22,788 nucleotides of DNA from UBA10110 sp964354145 (GCA_964354145.1 CAYGXX010000007.1:1-22788), one strand, 5' to 3'. Numbered from the stretch's first letter, positions 7,192-15,959 are shown. A program made the numbers and translations. The notes: generated from the letters alone by a model not told the origin.

Positions 7192-9221
7192 TACTCAGAA
7201 TGCGGCAGGATGTTCAACTGGATTTTTTGTTTAAGGTTAGGATGGTTCTTGAGTAAGGGATCTTGTTTGATGAGTTCGCAGGCGGCTCGGTGAGTGGTAT
7301 GGATAAGTTTTTCATCCAGTAGGTTGGCAATTTTTAATCGTAGAAAGCCGGACTGTTGGGTATCAAAGAATGCTCCCGGTCCGCGCAGGGCTAAATCTAT
7401 TTTGGCAAGTTCATTCCCATCCCGGATTTTAATAAATGCCTTTAGGCGATCCAGTGTTTCCAAATCTTCCACCTTAGTTTCTACTAAACAGTATGATTGT
7501 AGATTGCTGCGACCTACCCGACCGCGGAGTTGGTGCAGCTGAGCTAAGCCAAAGCGCTCAGCATTTTTAATCCAAATCACTGTGGCGGCTGAAACATCAA
7601 TGCCGACTTCAATCACAGAGGTAGCCAATAAAATATTGATATTGCCTTCTTTAAAATCTTGCATAATTTGGAGCTTTTCCTCCGCCGGTATGCGCCCGTG
7701 TAAAGTGGCAATGTAGGCTTGGGGGAAAAGTTTAGCCAGATTCCGGGTTTCCGAAGCAATAGAAGCCCGTTCGGCTTTGGTATCTTCTTCAATGAGTGGG
7801 GTAATCACAAAAATTTTATGACCAGTTGAAATCTCTTTATTAATTAAAGCCTGGACTTTTTCTAAGTTATTAGCGGTAGCGAGGCGGGTGATGATCGGTA
7901 GCCGACCAGCGGGAATTTCGGTTAAAATTGAGACATCCAGATCACTAAAAAGCGACAAAAATACCGTCCGGGGGATGGGAGTAGCGCTAAGGCTAATGAA
8001 ATGCGGCACGGTATCGCCAGCTTTATTTTTTAATTGATAGCGCTGGGCTACGCCAAACCGGTGTTGCTCATCCACAATCACTAGGTTGAGATTTTTAAAG
8101 GCGACTTGTTTTTGGATAAGGGCATGAGTACCGATCACTAAGTCAATTTGGCCGCTCTCGATTTCGGAATGATCCGCTAGTTTAGTACTGCCAGTTAGCA
8201 GGGTAGTGGTAACCCCGAATTTATCCATCAGCGACTTGAGGTTCTGGTAATGTTGCATTGCTAAAACCTCTGTGGGCGCCATTAATGCAGTCTGATAGCC
8301 ATTTTTTGCGGTCGCCACACTGGCAGCGGCAGCCACTACGGTTTTGCCGGAGCCGACATCGCCCAGTAGCAGCCGATTGGTGGCTTGGTCTGCCGATAAG
8401 TCATTTAAAATCTCATGGATGGCTTTCGTTTGAGTAGTAGTCAAAATAAAACTTAAATGCGATTGGAAATTAGTAAGAAAATCTGGAGGCACCGGCATTG
8501 GTTGGCTGGGCAATTTTCCCCAATTTTGCTTAATAAATGCTAGGCTGAGTTGGATGAAAAACAGCTCATCAAAACCCAACCGTTGCTGTGCGTGTTTAAG
8601 CTCGACCTCCGAGGCAGGGAAGTGGATATTTTCTAAAGCGGCAGTCAACGGCACTAACCGATATTCCTTAATAATATTTTCTGGAAGGATTTCTGGCTGA
8701 TGCCGAATAGTATTGAGCAATACTTTCATCACTCGCCGGATGATTTTGCTCGAAATGCCAACGGTTTCCGGATAGATTGATACGATCCGTCCAGCATGCA
8801 AGGGAGAATGATCAGCCTTCTCAAAGACAGGGCTCATTAAGGTTGGATGCCCTTGATAGCTCCCCACATTGCCACTGAAGTAATATTCCTCGTCTTTTTT
8901 GAAAGTTTTTTGAAGATAGGGCTGATTAAACCATACTACTCGCAAGGAACCACTCTCATCTCGGATAACCGCGTTAGTGATAAACATCTTTTTATAGAGG
9001 GAACGGAAATGGGAGATGGCAAGAATAGTAGCTTTAGCAGTGATTTTCCGGCCAGCCTGAGCTGCCGTGAGGGGCGAGAGAGTGCTTAAATCCTCCCATT
9101 TACGGGGGTAAAACGACAGGAGCTCACCCACGGTCAAAACCCCTAGTTTTTGCCACTTTAGGGCTAAAGAGGGGCCAATTCCAGGAAGGTGGCTAATGGG
9201 CTCTGTAAGGAGGAAAAACAT
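7191..9221 (-). CDS. recG: ATP-dependent DNA helicase RecG
   Basis: The 676-residue product, near the usual RecG length, unwinds branched DNA and reverses stalled replication forks. An N-terminal wedge with an OB fold spans about 55-140. Helicase motifs follow in order: Walker A GDVGSGKT (287-294), DEQH box (384-387), SATPIPRT (412-419), the ATSVIEVGIDV segment (533-543) and QLRGRVGRS (564-572). The extreme N-terminus carries an HhH-like LPGIGPSLALKW. No Shine-Dalgarno precedes the ATG at 9221. It is monocistronic, ended by its own hairpin, and diverges from the small basic ORF at 9328. Confidence 0.97.
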   Translation of the reverse strand: MFFLLTEPISHLPGIGPSLALKWQKLGVLTVGELLSFYPRKWEDLSTLSPLTAAQAGRKITAKATILAISHFRSLYKKMFITNAVIRDESGSLRVVWFNQPYLQKTFKKDEEYYFSGNVGSYQGHPTLMSPVFEKADHSPLHAGRIVSIYPETVGISSKIIRRVMKVLLNTIRHQPEILPENIIKEYRLVPLTAALENIHFPASEVELKHAQQRLGFDELFFIQLSLAFIKQNWGKLPSQPMPVPPDFLTNFQSHLSFILTTTQTKAIHEILNDLSADQATNRLLLGDVGSGKTVVAAAASVATAKNGYQTALMAPTEVLAMQHYQNLKSLMDKFGVTTTLLTGSTKLADHSEIESGQIDLVIGTHALIQKQVAFKNLNLVIVDEQHRFGVAQRYQLKNKAGDTVPHFISLSATPIPRTVFLSLFSDLDVSILTEIPAGRLPIITRLATANNLEKVQALINKEISTGHKIFVITPLIEEDTKAERASIASETRNLAKLFPQAYIATLHGRIPAEEKLQIMQDFKEGNINILLATSVIEVGIDVSAATVIWIKNAERFGLAQLHQLRGRVGRSNLQSYCLVETKVEDLETLDRLKAFIKIRDGNELAKIDLALRGPGAFFDTQQSGFLRLKIANLLDEKLIHTTHRAACELIKQDPLLKNHPNLKQKIQLNILPHSE

Positions 9222-9251
9222 GGATTTTGCGCTCTGGGAGCTAAAAAGTCC

Positions 9252-9280
9252 TTGCTTTAATCGCTAAAATGCGATATACT
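9252..9280 (+). promoter_or_regulatory. Sigma70 promoter for the 55-residue ORF
   Basis: TTGCTT (9252-9257) and TATACT (9275-9280) are 17 bases apart, so transcription should start near 9287, only seven bases before the AAGGAGG ribosome site. Confidence 0.65.
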
Positions 9281-9293
9281 AAATAGGTACGCT

Positions 9294-9330
9294 AAGGAGG
9301 GTTAACTATATTAAGTTTAACCCAACTATG
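9294..9330 (+). promoter_or_regulatory. Shine-Dalgarno and start codon separated by a hairpin
   Basis: AAGGAGG (9294-9300) is 27 bases from the ATG at 9328, too far for normal initiation. Between them GGGTTAA (9299-9305) pairs with TTAACCC (9317-9323), with CT/AG extending the stem and one bulged T. If folded, the hairpin would bring the site near the ATG. Alternatively, an in-frame ATT at 9310 lies nine bases after the site and could be a rare AUU start. Confidence 0.55.
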
Positions 9331-9495
9331 AACAGAAACGAGCAGATTATTAGCTTTGCGGGGATGCGGTTTGATACCAGCCGGAGGGCCCGTCTGCCCC
9401 GTGCTCGTCAATGGAAAGCCCGGCGCCAAGTCAAGAATCGTCTGGGAGTAGCCCGTAACTTGCGTAGCGTTTTAGAGAATATTTTGGGGGCCTAG
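9328..9495 (+). CDS. Small arginine-rich protein (55 residues), unknown
   Basis: An open frame from ATG 9328 to TAG 9495 encodes 55 residues with about thirteen arginines and several lysines, including RRARLPRARQWKARRQVKNR at 19-38, and a helical, more hydrophobic C-terminus (NLRSVLENILGA). A clear sigma70 promoter and a full AAGGAGG site precede it, which argues for a real gene. Its stop is two bases from the tyrS stop on the other strand, so the genes converge without a terminator between them. The charge suggests nucleic acid or ribosome binding; the family is not recognised. An AUU start at 9310 would add six residues. Confidence 0.6.
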   Translation: MNRNEQIISFAGMRFDTSRRARLPRARQWKARRQVKNRLGVARNLRSVLENILGA

Positions 9496-9497
9496 CC

Positions 9498-10691
9498 CTA
9501 CTGGAGCTTGGCGAATTTACGTTTGCCTACTTGTACCACCATGCCCGCTTGGGGGCTAATTTGTTGATCGGGATCAGTCATTAATTGTTGGTCAATTTTC
9601 ACGGCGTTTTGTTCAACCATCCGCCGGGCTTCTGATTTAGACTCGACTAATCTCGTCACTAGTAGTAAGTCAACTAAAGTAGTGGGATTTGGGCTAACTG
9701 GCACTAGTGGCAGATCCTCTGGAAGCTCATTTTTTTGGAAGGTAGCCGTAAAATTTTTATCGGCTTTGTCAGCCGCTGTTGCATCGTGGTACATAGTGAC
9801 GATAGTTTTAGCTAGGCGGACCTTGATGTCTCGGGGGTTGGCACCAGATTTTAATTCGTCGGCGATACTTTCCAATTCAGTGTCGGATGCATTAGTGCAC
9901 AGTTTCCAGTAATCCAATACAAGACTGTCTGGAATGGACATAATTTTACCAAACTGTTCTGTGGCAGGCTCAGCAATGCTGATATAATTACCCAGACTCT
10001 TGGACATTTTCTTTACTCCGTCCGTGCCCAAAAGAAGCGGCACGATCATCACTTCTTGTTCGGTTTGCCCAAACTTTCGCTGTAGATCTCGCCCCATTAA
10101 CATATTGAGCTTTTGATCTACGCCGCCAATTTCCACATCGCATTTTAATTGCACTGAATCATAGCCTTGCATAATGGGGTAGATAATTTCATGCGTGCCA
10201 ATATCGATGCCTTGCTTGAGGCGCGCCTGAAAGTCCTCTCGTTCAATAATTTGGGCAACAGTGGTCTGCCCTAATAGTTTAATCAGTTCAGCAAAAGTCA
10301 TCTTCTCAAACCATTCACTGTTGTGATGGATTTCACATTTGCTGACATCTAAAATTTTGCCGACCTGATCTAAATAAGTTTTGGCATTGCGGTCAATTTC
10401 ATCGGGCGACAGGACTGGTCGGGCAGTATTGCGACCACTAGGATCGCCGATGCGGGCGGTGTAATCTCCGATCAGAAAAATTACAATGTGGCCAGCCTCC
10501 TGAAATTCCTTGAGTTTCCATAAAGCCACAGCATGGCCTAAATGTAGATCAGGCTTAGTAGGATCGACCCCATGTTTAATCCGCAGAGATCCCTCTTCCA
10601 AGCGATGCAATAGATGGTCTCGGTTAGGGATAATATCATCCACGTTGCGATCTAGGAGATGGGATAATTTAGTTTTAGGGATTGTAGCCAT
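9498..10691 (-). CDS. tyrS: Tyrosyl-tRNA synthetase
   Basis: The 397-residue class I synthetase joins tyrosine to tRNA-Tyr in the cytoplasm. The Rossmann catalytic domain carries the HIGH-type motif HLGH (50-53), the tyrosine-binding region around GDYTARIGDPSGR (75-87), and KMSKS (228-232). The C-terminus (about 335-397) is an S4-like RNA-binding domain. Length and an SLGNYISI segment after KMSKS fit the TyrZ-like branch. The ATG has an AAGGAAAA site upstream. A tRNA-Tyr gene occurs in the same window, at 18439. No T-box leader is visible upstream. Confidence 0.97.
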   Translation of the reverse strand: MATIPKTKLSHLLDRNVDDIIPNRDHLLHRLEEGSLRIKHGVDPTKPDLHLGHAVALWKLKEFQEAGHIVIFLIGDYTARIGDPSGRNTARPVLSPDEIDRNAKTYLDQVGKILDVSKCEIHHNSEWFEKMTFAELIKLLGQTTVAQIIEREDFQARLKQGIDIGTHEIIYPIMQGYDSVQLKCDVEIGGVDQKLNMLMGRDLQRKFGQTEQEVMIVPLLLGTDGVKKMSKSLGNYISIAEPATEQFGKIMSIPDSLVLDYWKLCTNASDTELESIADELKSGANPRDIKVRLAKTIVTMYHDATAADKADKNFTATFQKNELPEDLPLVPVSPNPTTLVDLLLVTRLVESKSEARRMVEQNAVKIDQQLMTDPDQQISPQAGMVVQVGKRKFAKLQ

Positions 10692-10710
10692 AGATTTTCC
10701 TTATGCCTTG

Positions 10711-10719
10711 ATTATATCA
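10711..10719 (-). promoter_or_regulatory. Extended -10 promoter of tyrS
   Basis: On the minus strand TGATATAAT is a perfect TGnTATAAT. The start would fall about 13 bases before the ATG, leaving room only for the ribosome site. Confidence 0.6.
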
Positions 10720-10755
10720 GAATAGGAGTTAGCTAGGTTTAGCCTAACGCTACTT

Positions 10756-10766
10756 TGTTATATAAT
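10756..10766 (+). promoter_or_regulatory. -10 region of the PBP gene
   Basis: TATAAT lies at 10761-10766, and TGT before an overlapping TATATA gives an alternative extended -10. Transcription would start near 10773, 18 bases before the GTG start. No clear -35. Confidence 0.5.
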
Positions 10767-10790
10767 GTGGGTTGTAAATAGGAGACAAGA

Positions 10791-13604
10791 GTGGGAGAAC
10801 TATTGCCGTTTAGAAACAATCCAGCGACCATGCGAGGAAGATGGCGCCGGCGGGCTTGGTTGCGCCGCCATAGACAAACCATGGCCAGTTGGCTACAAAA
10901 TTTAGGTATTCATAGTACATCCAAACTAGTTTTAGGTGTAGGAATAGTTGTGGTGTTGTTTTTCTCGTTTTTGGCAGCAGCTTTAAGTATTGGTTTGCCC
11001 AATCCTTCTAGTATGACTATCCAAAGATCGGGTCAATCAACCAAGGTGCTCGATCGTAACGGCGTAGTGTTATATGACATTTATGGCGAACAGCGCCGGA
11101 CACTGATTTCCTTTGCAGACATTCCGGATTATGTGAAAAAAGCTACCTTAGCCGCTGAGGATAGTAATTTTTATATTCACGGTGGCTTTGATGTCAAAGG
11201 TCTATTGCGCGGATTAGTTCTTAAACCTTTGACAGGTCGTGGCTTCCAGGGCGGCAGTACTATTACTCAGCAATATGCCAAAAATATTTTTCTGACATCT
11301 AGCCGATCAGTATTCCGTAAAATGAGGGAGTTTATTTTAGCTGTTGAAATGGAAAAACTTTATACCAAGGATAAAATCTTGGAAATGTATCTCAATAGTA
11401 TTCCCTATGGTAATAGTTATTATGGCATTGAGACGGCGGCGCAGGGTTATTATGGCAAATCAGTCAAAGAATTAACTTTAGCTGAAATAGCAGCGCTGGT
11501 TGCTTTACCGCAAGCGCCTTCTTATTACTCGCCTTATGGTGGAGACTATGAAAAACGCTTGCTTCCTAGAAAAGATTGGGTATTAGACCGAATGCTGGAA
11601 TTGGGTTACATCACTAGCAAACAATGTCAGGAAGCTAAAACCCAAAAGCTCACCTTTTTGCCTAAAAGAGACAGCATCAGAGCGCCGCATTTCGTTATGT
11701 ACGTTAAAGAATTATTAGCCGAAAAATACGGTGATCGGGCGTTAGAGGAAGGCGGCTTTACTATCACTACTACGTTGGATTGGACTAAACAACAGGCTGC
11801 TGAAGATATTGTGGCAGCCAAAGCCCAGACCAACAAAGAAAAATATAGTGCGAGCAATGCGGCACTGGTGTCCATTGACCCCCACACGGGTGAAATTTTG
11901 GCGATGGTCGGGTCGGCTAATTACTTAGATGAAGAAATAGGAGGATATGTGAATGTGGCTACTCGAGAGCGACAACCGGGATCGGCATTTAAGCCCATTG
12001 TTTATGCGGCGGCTTTTTTGAAGGGCTATAGTCCCGCCACTATGTTAATGGATGTACATACTGATTTTGGTCAAGGTTATGATCCGTATAATTATGACAA
12101 TAAATTCCGCGGTCCTGTTTCTATTCGGCAGGCTTTAGGTAATTCTTTAAATGTGCCGGCGGCAAAAACATTAGCTTATGTAGGGGTGAATGAAGCCATA
12201 GATTTGGCTCATAAAATTGGCATTACCACTATGACTGAACCCGATAGATATGGGTTATCGCTGGTGTTGGGAGGAGCCGAAGTCAAACTATTAGATTTAA
12301 CTTCTGCTTACGGTGCCTTAGCCGCTGGCGGGCAGTGGACAGAACCATTATCCGTATTAAAAGTTGTCGATAACCGAGGCAGAGTATTGGAGCAAAATAA
12401 ACCTCAACCTCTCCGGCAGATTTTTGATCCCGAAGCAGCCTACCAGGTTACCAGTATTTTAAGTGATGATTCGGCTCGGGTGCCAACTTTCCCAGCAGGA
12501 GGATACTTAACCTTACCAGGTCGTCCCGTAGCAGCTAAAACTGGAACTACCCAAAGTTATCGCGATGCTTGGACATTTGGTTATACTCCTGATCTAGTAA
12601 CAGGAGTTTGGGCAGGCAACAACGACAATTCCGAAATGGATAAAGCCGCCGGCTACGCGGTCGCTTCGCCTATTTGGAATGCTTATATGCGGCAAGCGAC
12701 TGCTAATATGCCAGTCAAAGATTTCCCAGTGCCCGATGGCATTCGCAGCGTGGTAGTAGATACCTTGTCTGGTAAATTGCCGACGGATGCCACGCCCAGC
12801 ACTAAAACCGAAATATTTTCTAGCTGGAATGCTCCGACCGACAAAGATGATGTGCATAAAAAAGTCCGGGTGGTTAAAGGCACGGATTTGTTGGCACCGT
12901 CTGGCTATTCGGAAGATCAGGTGGAATATAAGATTTATACAGAGTTGCATTCAGAGCGGCCCGACAATTCAGCATGGGAGAACCCGGTGATTTCTTGGGC
13001 TAAGGATAATGGTTACAATAATGTGCCTACTCAATATTATGATGGTTCAACTGTCACTGGCGGCGAGATTAACATTACCTGGCCTCAGAATGGGAGCATG
13101 GTGAACGGCAATTTTACTATTAATGCGACGGTTAATAATGAGTCAGTAGTCAAGGAGGTGGGGCTCTATTATGATAGCAATTTAGTGCGCAAAGTCGCCA
13201 AAGCGCCTTGGACGACGGAGGTAACCGGGGTAGTTTTGGATGGAAGAAATCATCAAGTAACCGCCCGCTTATTCAAAAAAGATGGCAGCACCGTGGAAAC
13301 TTCTATTAGTGTGATTGCGGGGCAGGCTCAGTCAGACATGGTGGTGATGAATGATCCTAGTGCCAGCTTTTTCCCGCTGGATTTAACAGCTCAGTTAACC
13401 GACAAAGGGAAAGAGCTCAATATCCAAAAAATCGAACTTTATTTAGATAACAAGTTAGTGGAATCGTTTTTGCCTAATGCGACGGGGATGTATACTTCCA
13501 GGATTGATAGCGGCATCAGGGGTCAACACAGCGCTTACGCTAAGCTGTATGACCGGAATGGCATTACTTACACGAGTAACACCATTAATTTCGAAACCCG
13601 ATGA
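10791..13604 (+). CDS. Class A penicillin-binding protein (PBP1A-like) with C-terminal beta domains
   Basis: The 937-residue bifunctional enzyme polymerises and cross-links peptidoglycan. After a basic cytoplasmic N-terminus and one membrane helix (about 46-66), a GT51 transglycosylase domain covers about 90-265. It includes E123 in AAEDSNFY, GGSTITQQYAKN (155-166) and the EMYLNSIPYG region. The transpeptidase domain shows SxxK at S398-K401 (GSAFK), SxN at S452-N454 and KTGT at 583-586. Beyond about residue 700 come some 240 residues of Thr/Asn-rich, Ig-like beta sequence, typical of surface extensions. The GTG start is supported by AGGAG five to ten bases upstream. Its stop overlaps the trigger factor ATG (ATGA), so the two are co-translated. 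Confidence 0.95.
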   Translation: MGELLPFRNNPATMRGRWRRRAWLRRHRQTMASWLQNLGIHSTSKLVLGVGIVVVLFFSFLAAALSIGLPNPSSMTIQRSGQSTKVLDRNGVVLYDIYGEQRRTLISFADIPDYVKKATLAAEDSNFYIHGGFDVKGLLRGLVLKPLTGRGFQGGSTITQQYAKNIFLTSSRSVFRKMREFILAVEMEKLYTKDKILEMYLNSIPYGNSYYGIETAAQGYYGKSVKELTLAEIAALVALPQAPSYYSPYGGDYEKRLLPRKDWVLDRMLELGYITSKQCQEAKTQKLTFLPKRDSIRAPHFVMYVKELLAEKYGDRALEEGGFTITTTLDWTKQQAAEDIVAAKAQTNKEKYSASNAALVSIDPHTGEILAMVGSANYLDEEIGGYVNVATRERQPGSAFKPIVYAAAFLKGYSPATMLMDVHTDFGQGYDPYNYDNKFRGPVSIRQALGNSLNVPAAKTLAYVGVNEAIDLAHKIGITTMTEPDRYGLSLVLGGAEVKLLDLTSAYGALAAGGQWTEPLSVLKVVDNRGRVLEQNKPQPLRQIFDPEAAYQVTSILSDDSARVPTFPAGGYLTLPGRPVAAKTGTTQSYRDAWTFGYTPDLVTGVWAGNNDNSEMDKAAGYAVASPIWNAYMRQATANMPVKDFPVPDGIRSVVVDTLSGKLPTDATPSTKTEIFSSWNAPTDKDDVHKKVRVVKGTDLLAPSGYSEDQVEYKIYTELHSERPDNSAWENPVISWAKDNGYNNVPTQYYDGSTVTGGEINITWPQNGSMVNGNFTINATVNNESVVKEVGLYYDSNLVRKVAKAPWTTEVTGVVLDGRNHQVTARLFKKDGSTVETSISVIAGQAQSDMVVMNDPSASFFPLDLTAQLTDKGKELNIQKIELYLDNKLVESFLPNATGMYTSRIDSGIRGQHSAYAKLYDRNGITYTSNTINFETR

Positions 13605-14914
13605 AATCCCAGATAATGGGGCAGAAAGGCAGCCAGACGACCATTAGAGTTGAGTTGGATGAGAAGGAATGGCAGGAGGCGATAAAACAGGCGGCGAATA
13701 AACTCTCGCAGGGGCTTAAGATTGCGGGGTTTCGGCCGGGGAAGGCGCCTTTGGAAGTAGTGATAAACGAGGTTGGAGAAACTCGAGTAGCTAGCGAAGC
13801 AGCTGAATCAGCGATTAATAGGTTTTACGTAGCGGCGCTCAAAGAACACCAGATTTTGCCGATAGTCCCGCCCAAGATTTCAGTAGAAAAAGTCGGGTTG
13901 GAAAATCCTTTGGTGTTTACGGCAGAGGTAGTAACGATGCCAGAGGTTGAATTAGGGGATTATAAAACGATAAAAGTTGAAAAGAAGCCAGTTGAAGTAG
14001 ATTCGTCTAGGATTGAAGGGGTTTTGAAGAATATTCAACGTCAACAAGCTAAATTCAATCCAGTGGAACGAGAAGTAAAGCAAGGCGACTGGGTGGAAAT
14101 TGATTTTGAAGGGAAGATTGAGGGAAAAACATTTGAGGGAAGCTCAAGTAAACACCATCCGCTGATTGTGGGCGATGGGGTGTTTTTACCGGATTTTGAA
14201 AATGCGCTGGCGGGGATGAAAGCCGGGGATAACAAGACCTTTCCCGTGACTTTCCCAATGGATTATCACAAATCCGAACTTGCTAATAAAATGGCTGAGT
14301 TTGCGGTAAAATTGCACAAAGTCAAAGCCGTAATCTTGCCAGAAATGAATGATGAGTTCGCTAAGGCGGCGGGGAAATTCGAAACTCTCGCAGCCCTTAG
14401 AGACGATATTGCCAAATTTCTTAAAGAAGATGCCGAAAAACAAGAACTAGATCGGCAGAAGGAAGAGGCCATTAATCAACTAATTAAATTATCGAAAGTC
14501 GATCTGCCGGAAGAGTTGGTGGAACAGGAGGTGAACTCGATGGTGCATGATCTGGAACATCAATTAGAGCACCAGAAAGTGATTTTAGAGGAATATCTCA
14601 AAAAGATGGAAATGACTGAGGAGAAGTTGCGTGGAGAGTGGAGGGAGACTGCCAAAAGAAGAGTGATGGCGGGGCTGGCTTTACGCGCTTTCCAGAAAGC
14701 TGAAAAAATTGAGGCTGCCGACGATGACGTTGATCAGGAAATTACCCGACTGAAAGGATTGTATCCTGAAGAGAAAGAGCATATCGAAGAAAAATACCAG
14801 CAGGAAGGGGAGCGAGGGCGATTGAAGACCTTGCTTTCTGGTCAAATGGCGATCGATAAAATCTGGCAAATCGCTATTAGTAAAAATAGCACCTCGACTC
14901 CGCTCAGCGACTAA
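13601..14914 (+). CDS. tig: Trigger factor, ribosome-associated chaperone and prolyl isomerase
   Basis: The 437-residue protein binds nascent chains at the ribosome exit. The N-terminal ribosome-binding domain has the signature GFRPGKAP (43-50). An FKBP-type isomerase domain spans about 155-245 (GDWVEIDFEGKIEG onward), and a helical, Lys/Glu-rich C-terminal chaperone domain follows. The three-part layout and length match the family. The ATG overlaps the PBP stop (ATGA) with no Shine-Dalgarno; an in-frame ATG at 13616 is an alternative. clpP follows after two hairpins, echoing the tig-clpP order of many bacteria, but no clpX is present here. Confidence 0.96.
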   Translation: MKSQIMGQKGSQTTIRVELDEKEWQEAIKQAANKLSQGLKIAGFRPGKAPLEVVINEVGETRVASEAAESAINRFYVAALKEHQILPIVPPKISVEKVGLENPLVFTAEVVTMPEVELGDYKTIKVEKKPVEVDSSRIEGVLKNIQRQQAKFNPVEREVKQGDWVEIDFEGKIEGKTFEGSSSKHHPLIVGDGVFLPDFENALAGMKAGDNKTFPVTFPMDYHKSELANKMAEFAVKLHKVKAVILPEMNDEFAKAAGKFETLAALRDDIAKFLKEDAEKQELDRQKEEAINQLIKLSKVDLPEELVEQEVNSMVHDLEHQLEHQKVILEEYLKKMEMTEEKLRGEWRETAKRRVMAGLALRAFQKAEKIEAADDDVDQEITRLKGLYPEEKEHIEEKYQQEGERGRLKTLLSGQMAIDKIWQIAISKNSTSTPLSD

Positions 14915-14940
14915 TGCTAGTCCCTGAGCCTGCGTTAGTC
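14909..14940. repeat. Hairpin at the tig stop codon
   Basis: GACTAATGC and GCGTTAGTC form a nine-base stem with one G-U pair around a 14-base loop and include the tig TAA. No T tract follows, so ending of transcription here is uncertain. Confidence 0.45.
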
Positions 14941-14941
14941 C

Positions 14942-14973
14942 TCCGTAGCTCTGCTATACAGCAGAGCGAAGGA
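14942..14973. repeat. REP-like palindrome between tig and clpP
   Basis: A perfect eight-base stem GCTCTGCT/AGCAGAGC with loop ATAC is flanked by a three-base internal mismatch (GTA against GAA) and then TCC/GGA. The CGTAG/CGAAG asymmetry is shared with the palindromes at 18527-18551, 18629-18679 and 19715-19763, suggesting one dispersed family. It covers the -35 region of clpP. Confidence 0.6.
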
Positions 14974-14991
14974 TGGATCGAAGGGTTACTT

Positions 14992-15000
14992 TGGTATAAT
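14992..15000 (+). promoter_or_regulatory. Extended -10 promoter of clpP
   Basis: TGGTATAAT fits TGnTATAAT perfectly. Transcription should start near 15007, 23 bases before the ATG. No -35 match at the proper distance. Confidence 0.6.
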
Positions 15001-15029
15001 AGCTGTAGTTATTCTTAATCGGTAAACCT

Positions 15030-15629
15030 ATGAATTTAGTACCTATGGTGATTGAAAAGTCTTCATTTGGCGAGAGGGCTTTTGATATTTATTCTCGTCT
15101 TCTTAAAGATAGGATTATTTTTATCGGCGATCCGGTGGATGATAATGTGGCGAATCTAGTAATTGCCCAGCTCTTGTTTTTGGAGAGCGAAGATCCCAAA
15201 AAAGATATTCATATGTACATCAACAGTCCGGGAGGCTCGGTGACGGCAGGGCTGGCGATTTACGACACTATGCAGCACATCAAATGCGATGTTTCCACTA
15301 TGTGCGTGGGGATGGCAGCATCAATGGGGGCGGTCCTGCTGGCGGCAGGAGCCAAAGGCAAACGGTTTGCCCTGCCCCATGCCCGGATTTTGATTCACCA
15401 AGTTATGGGGGGAGCACAAGGCCAAGCGAGCGATATTGATATCCAGGCTAGAGAAATCCTCAAGGTTAAGGAAATTCTTAATAAAATTTTAGCTGAGCAT
15501 ACTGGTCAGCCGCTAGATAAGATAGAAAAAGATTCTGATCGCGATTACTATATGTCGGCGGATGAAGCCAAGAAATATGGTCTGGTGGACAAGGTTGCCG
15601 AGAAAGCTAAAGTGGCCGCTGCCGCTTAA
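15030..15629 (+). CDS. clpP: ATP-dependent Clp protease proteolytic subunit
   Basis: The 199-residue serine peptidase forms the barrel that degrades proteins fed by Clp ATPases. The triad is clear: S98 in GMAASMGA, H123 in RILIHQ and D172 in SDRDYYMSA. The N-terminus VPMVIEKSSFGERAFDIYSR is the standard mature ClpP start, with almost no propeptide. Length matches the family. It has its own extended -10 promoter. No partner ATPase gene is in the window. Confidence 0.97.
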   Translation: MNLVPMVIEKSSFGERAFDIYSRLLKDRIIFIGDPVDDNVANLVIAQLLFLESEDPKKDIHMYINSPGGSVTAGLAIYDTMQHIKCDVSTMCVGMAASMGAVLLAAGAKGKRFALPHARILIHQVMGGAQGQASDIDIQAREILKVKEILNKILAEHTGQPLDKIEKDSDRDYYMSADEAKKYGLVDKVAEKAKVAAAA

Positions 15630-15657
15630 GCAATGTTAGCTTAACTCCGCTTTTATC

Positions 15658-15686
15658 TTGACTGGGAGCGGGTTTTGATGTATGGT
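15658..15686 (+). promoter_or_regulatory. Sigma70 promoter of the 63-residue gene
   Basis: TTGACT (15658-15663) and TATGGT (15681-15686) are 17 bases apart. The start near 15693 leaves a short leader holding AAAAGGAGG. Confidence 0.6.
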
Positions 15687-15719
15687 GTTGCTATCCCGCA
15701 GAAAAGGAGGTTGTTTCCT

Positions 15720-15911
15720 ATGCGGTATATGATCCTTGGGGGATTGATGACACTAGCAGGGATCTTCTGCACCTACCAGCTCGGAGCTGGGAAGGGCGAT
15801 CAAGGGTTTCTCCTGTTTCTCACCGTTGCCTTTTTGCTGGTTGCCGTGCTGGCGGTGATTGCCAGTATAGCAGACCAGCGTCGTCATCAGCTCCCGCCCT
15901 CACGCAAGTGA
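15720..15911 (+). CDS. Small two-helix membrane protein (63 residues), unknown
   Basis: I place the start at ATG 15720 because AAGGAGG lies nine bases upstream; longer in-frame starts from 15675 have no ribosome site and precede the predicted transcription start. The product has two hydrophobic helices (about 3-20 and 29-50), a short GKGDQ loop and a basic tail ending PPSRK. No family recognised. The last codons and the stop lie inside the terminator hairpin. It is the first of three tandem mini-genes between clpP and holB, each fully equipped with its own signals. Confidence 0.75.
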   Translation: MRYMILGGLMTLAGIFCTYQLGAGKGDQGFLLFLTVAFLLVAVLAVIASIADQRRHQLPPSRK

Positions 15912-15922
15912 GGGCTTCCTTT
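15896..15922 (+). terminator. Intrinsic terminator overlapping the gene end
   Basis: GCCCTCAC-GCAA-GTGAGGGC, a perfect eight-base stem with a GNRA-type loop, is followed by TTCCTTTATT. The TGA stop is within the 3' arm. Confidence 0.88.
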
Positions 15923-15950
15923 ATTCAAAAACTTTGCAGTAATGGGTTTT

Positions 15951-15959
15951 TGATATAAT
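15951..15959 (+). promoter_or_regulatory. Extended -10 promoter of the 88-residue gene
   Basis: TGATATAAT is a perfect TGnTATAAT. A TTTGCA 15 bases upstream is a poor -35. Start near 15966. Confidence 0.6.

Noticed and set aside
10692..10790. T-box or other riboswitch controlling tyrS
   Set aside because: The -10 box is about 20 bases from the ATG, leaving no room for a leader structure.
15675..15719. Longer N-terminus for the 63-residue membrane protein
   Set aside because: The upstream starts precede the predicted transcription start and have no ribosome site; AAGGAGG fits ATG 15720.
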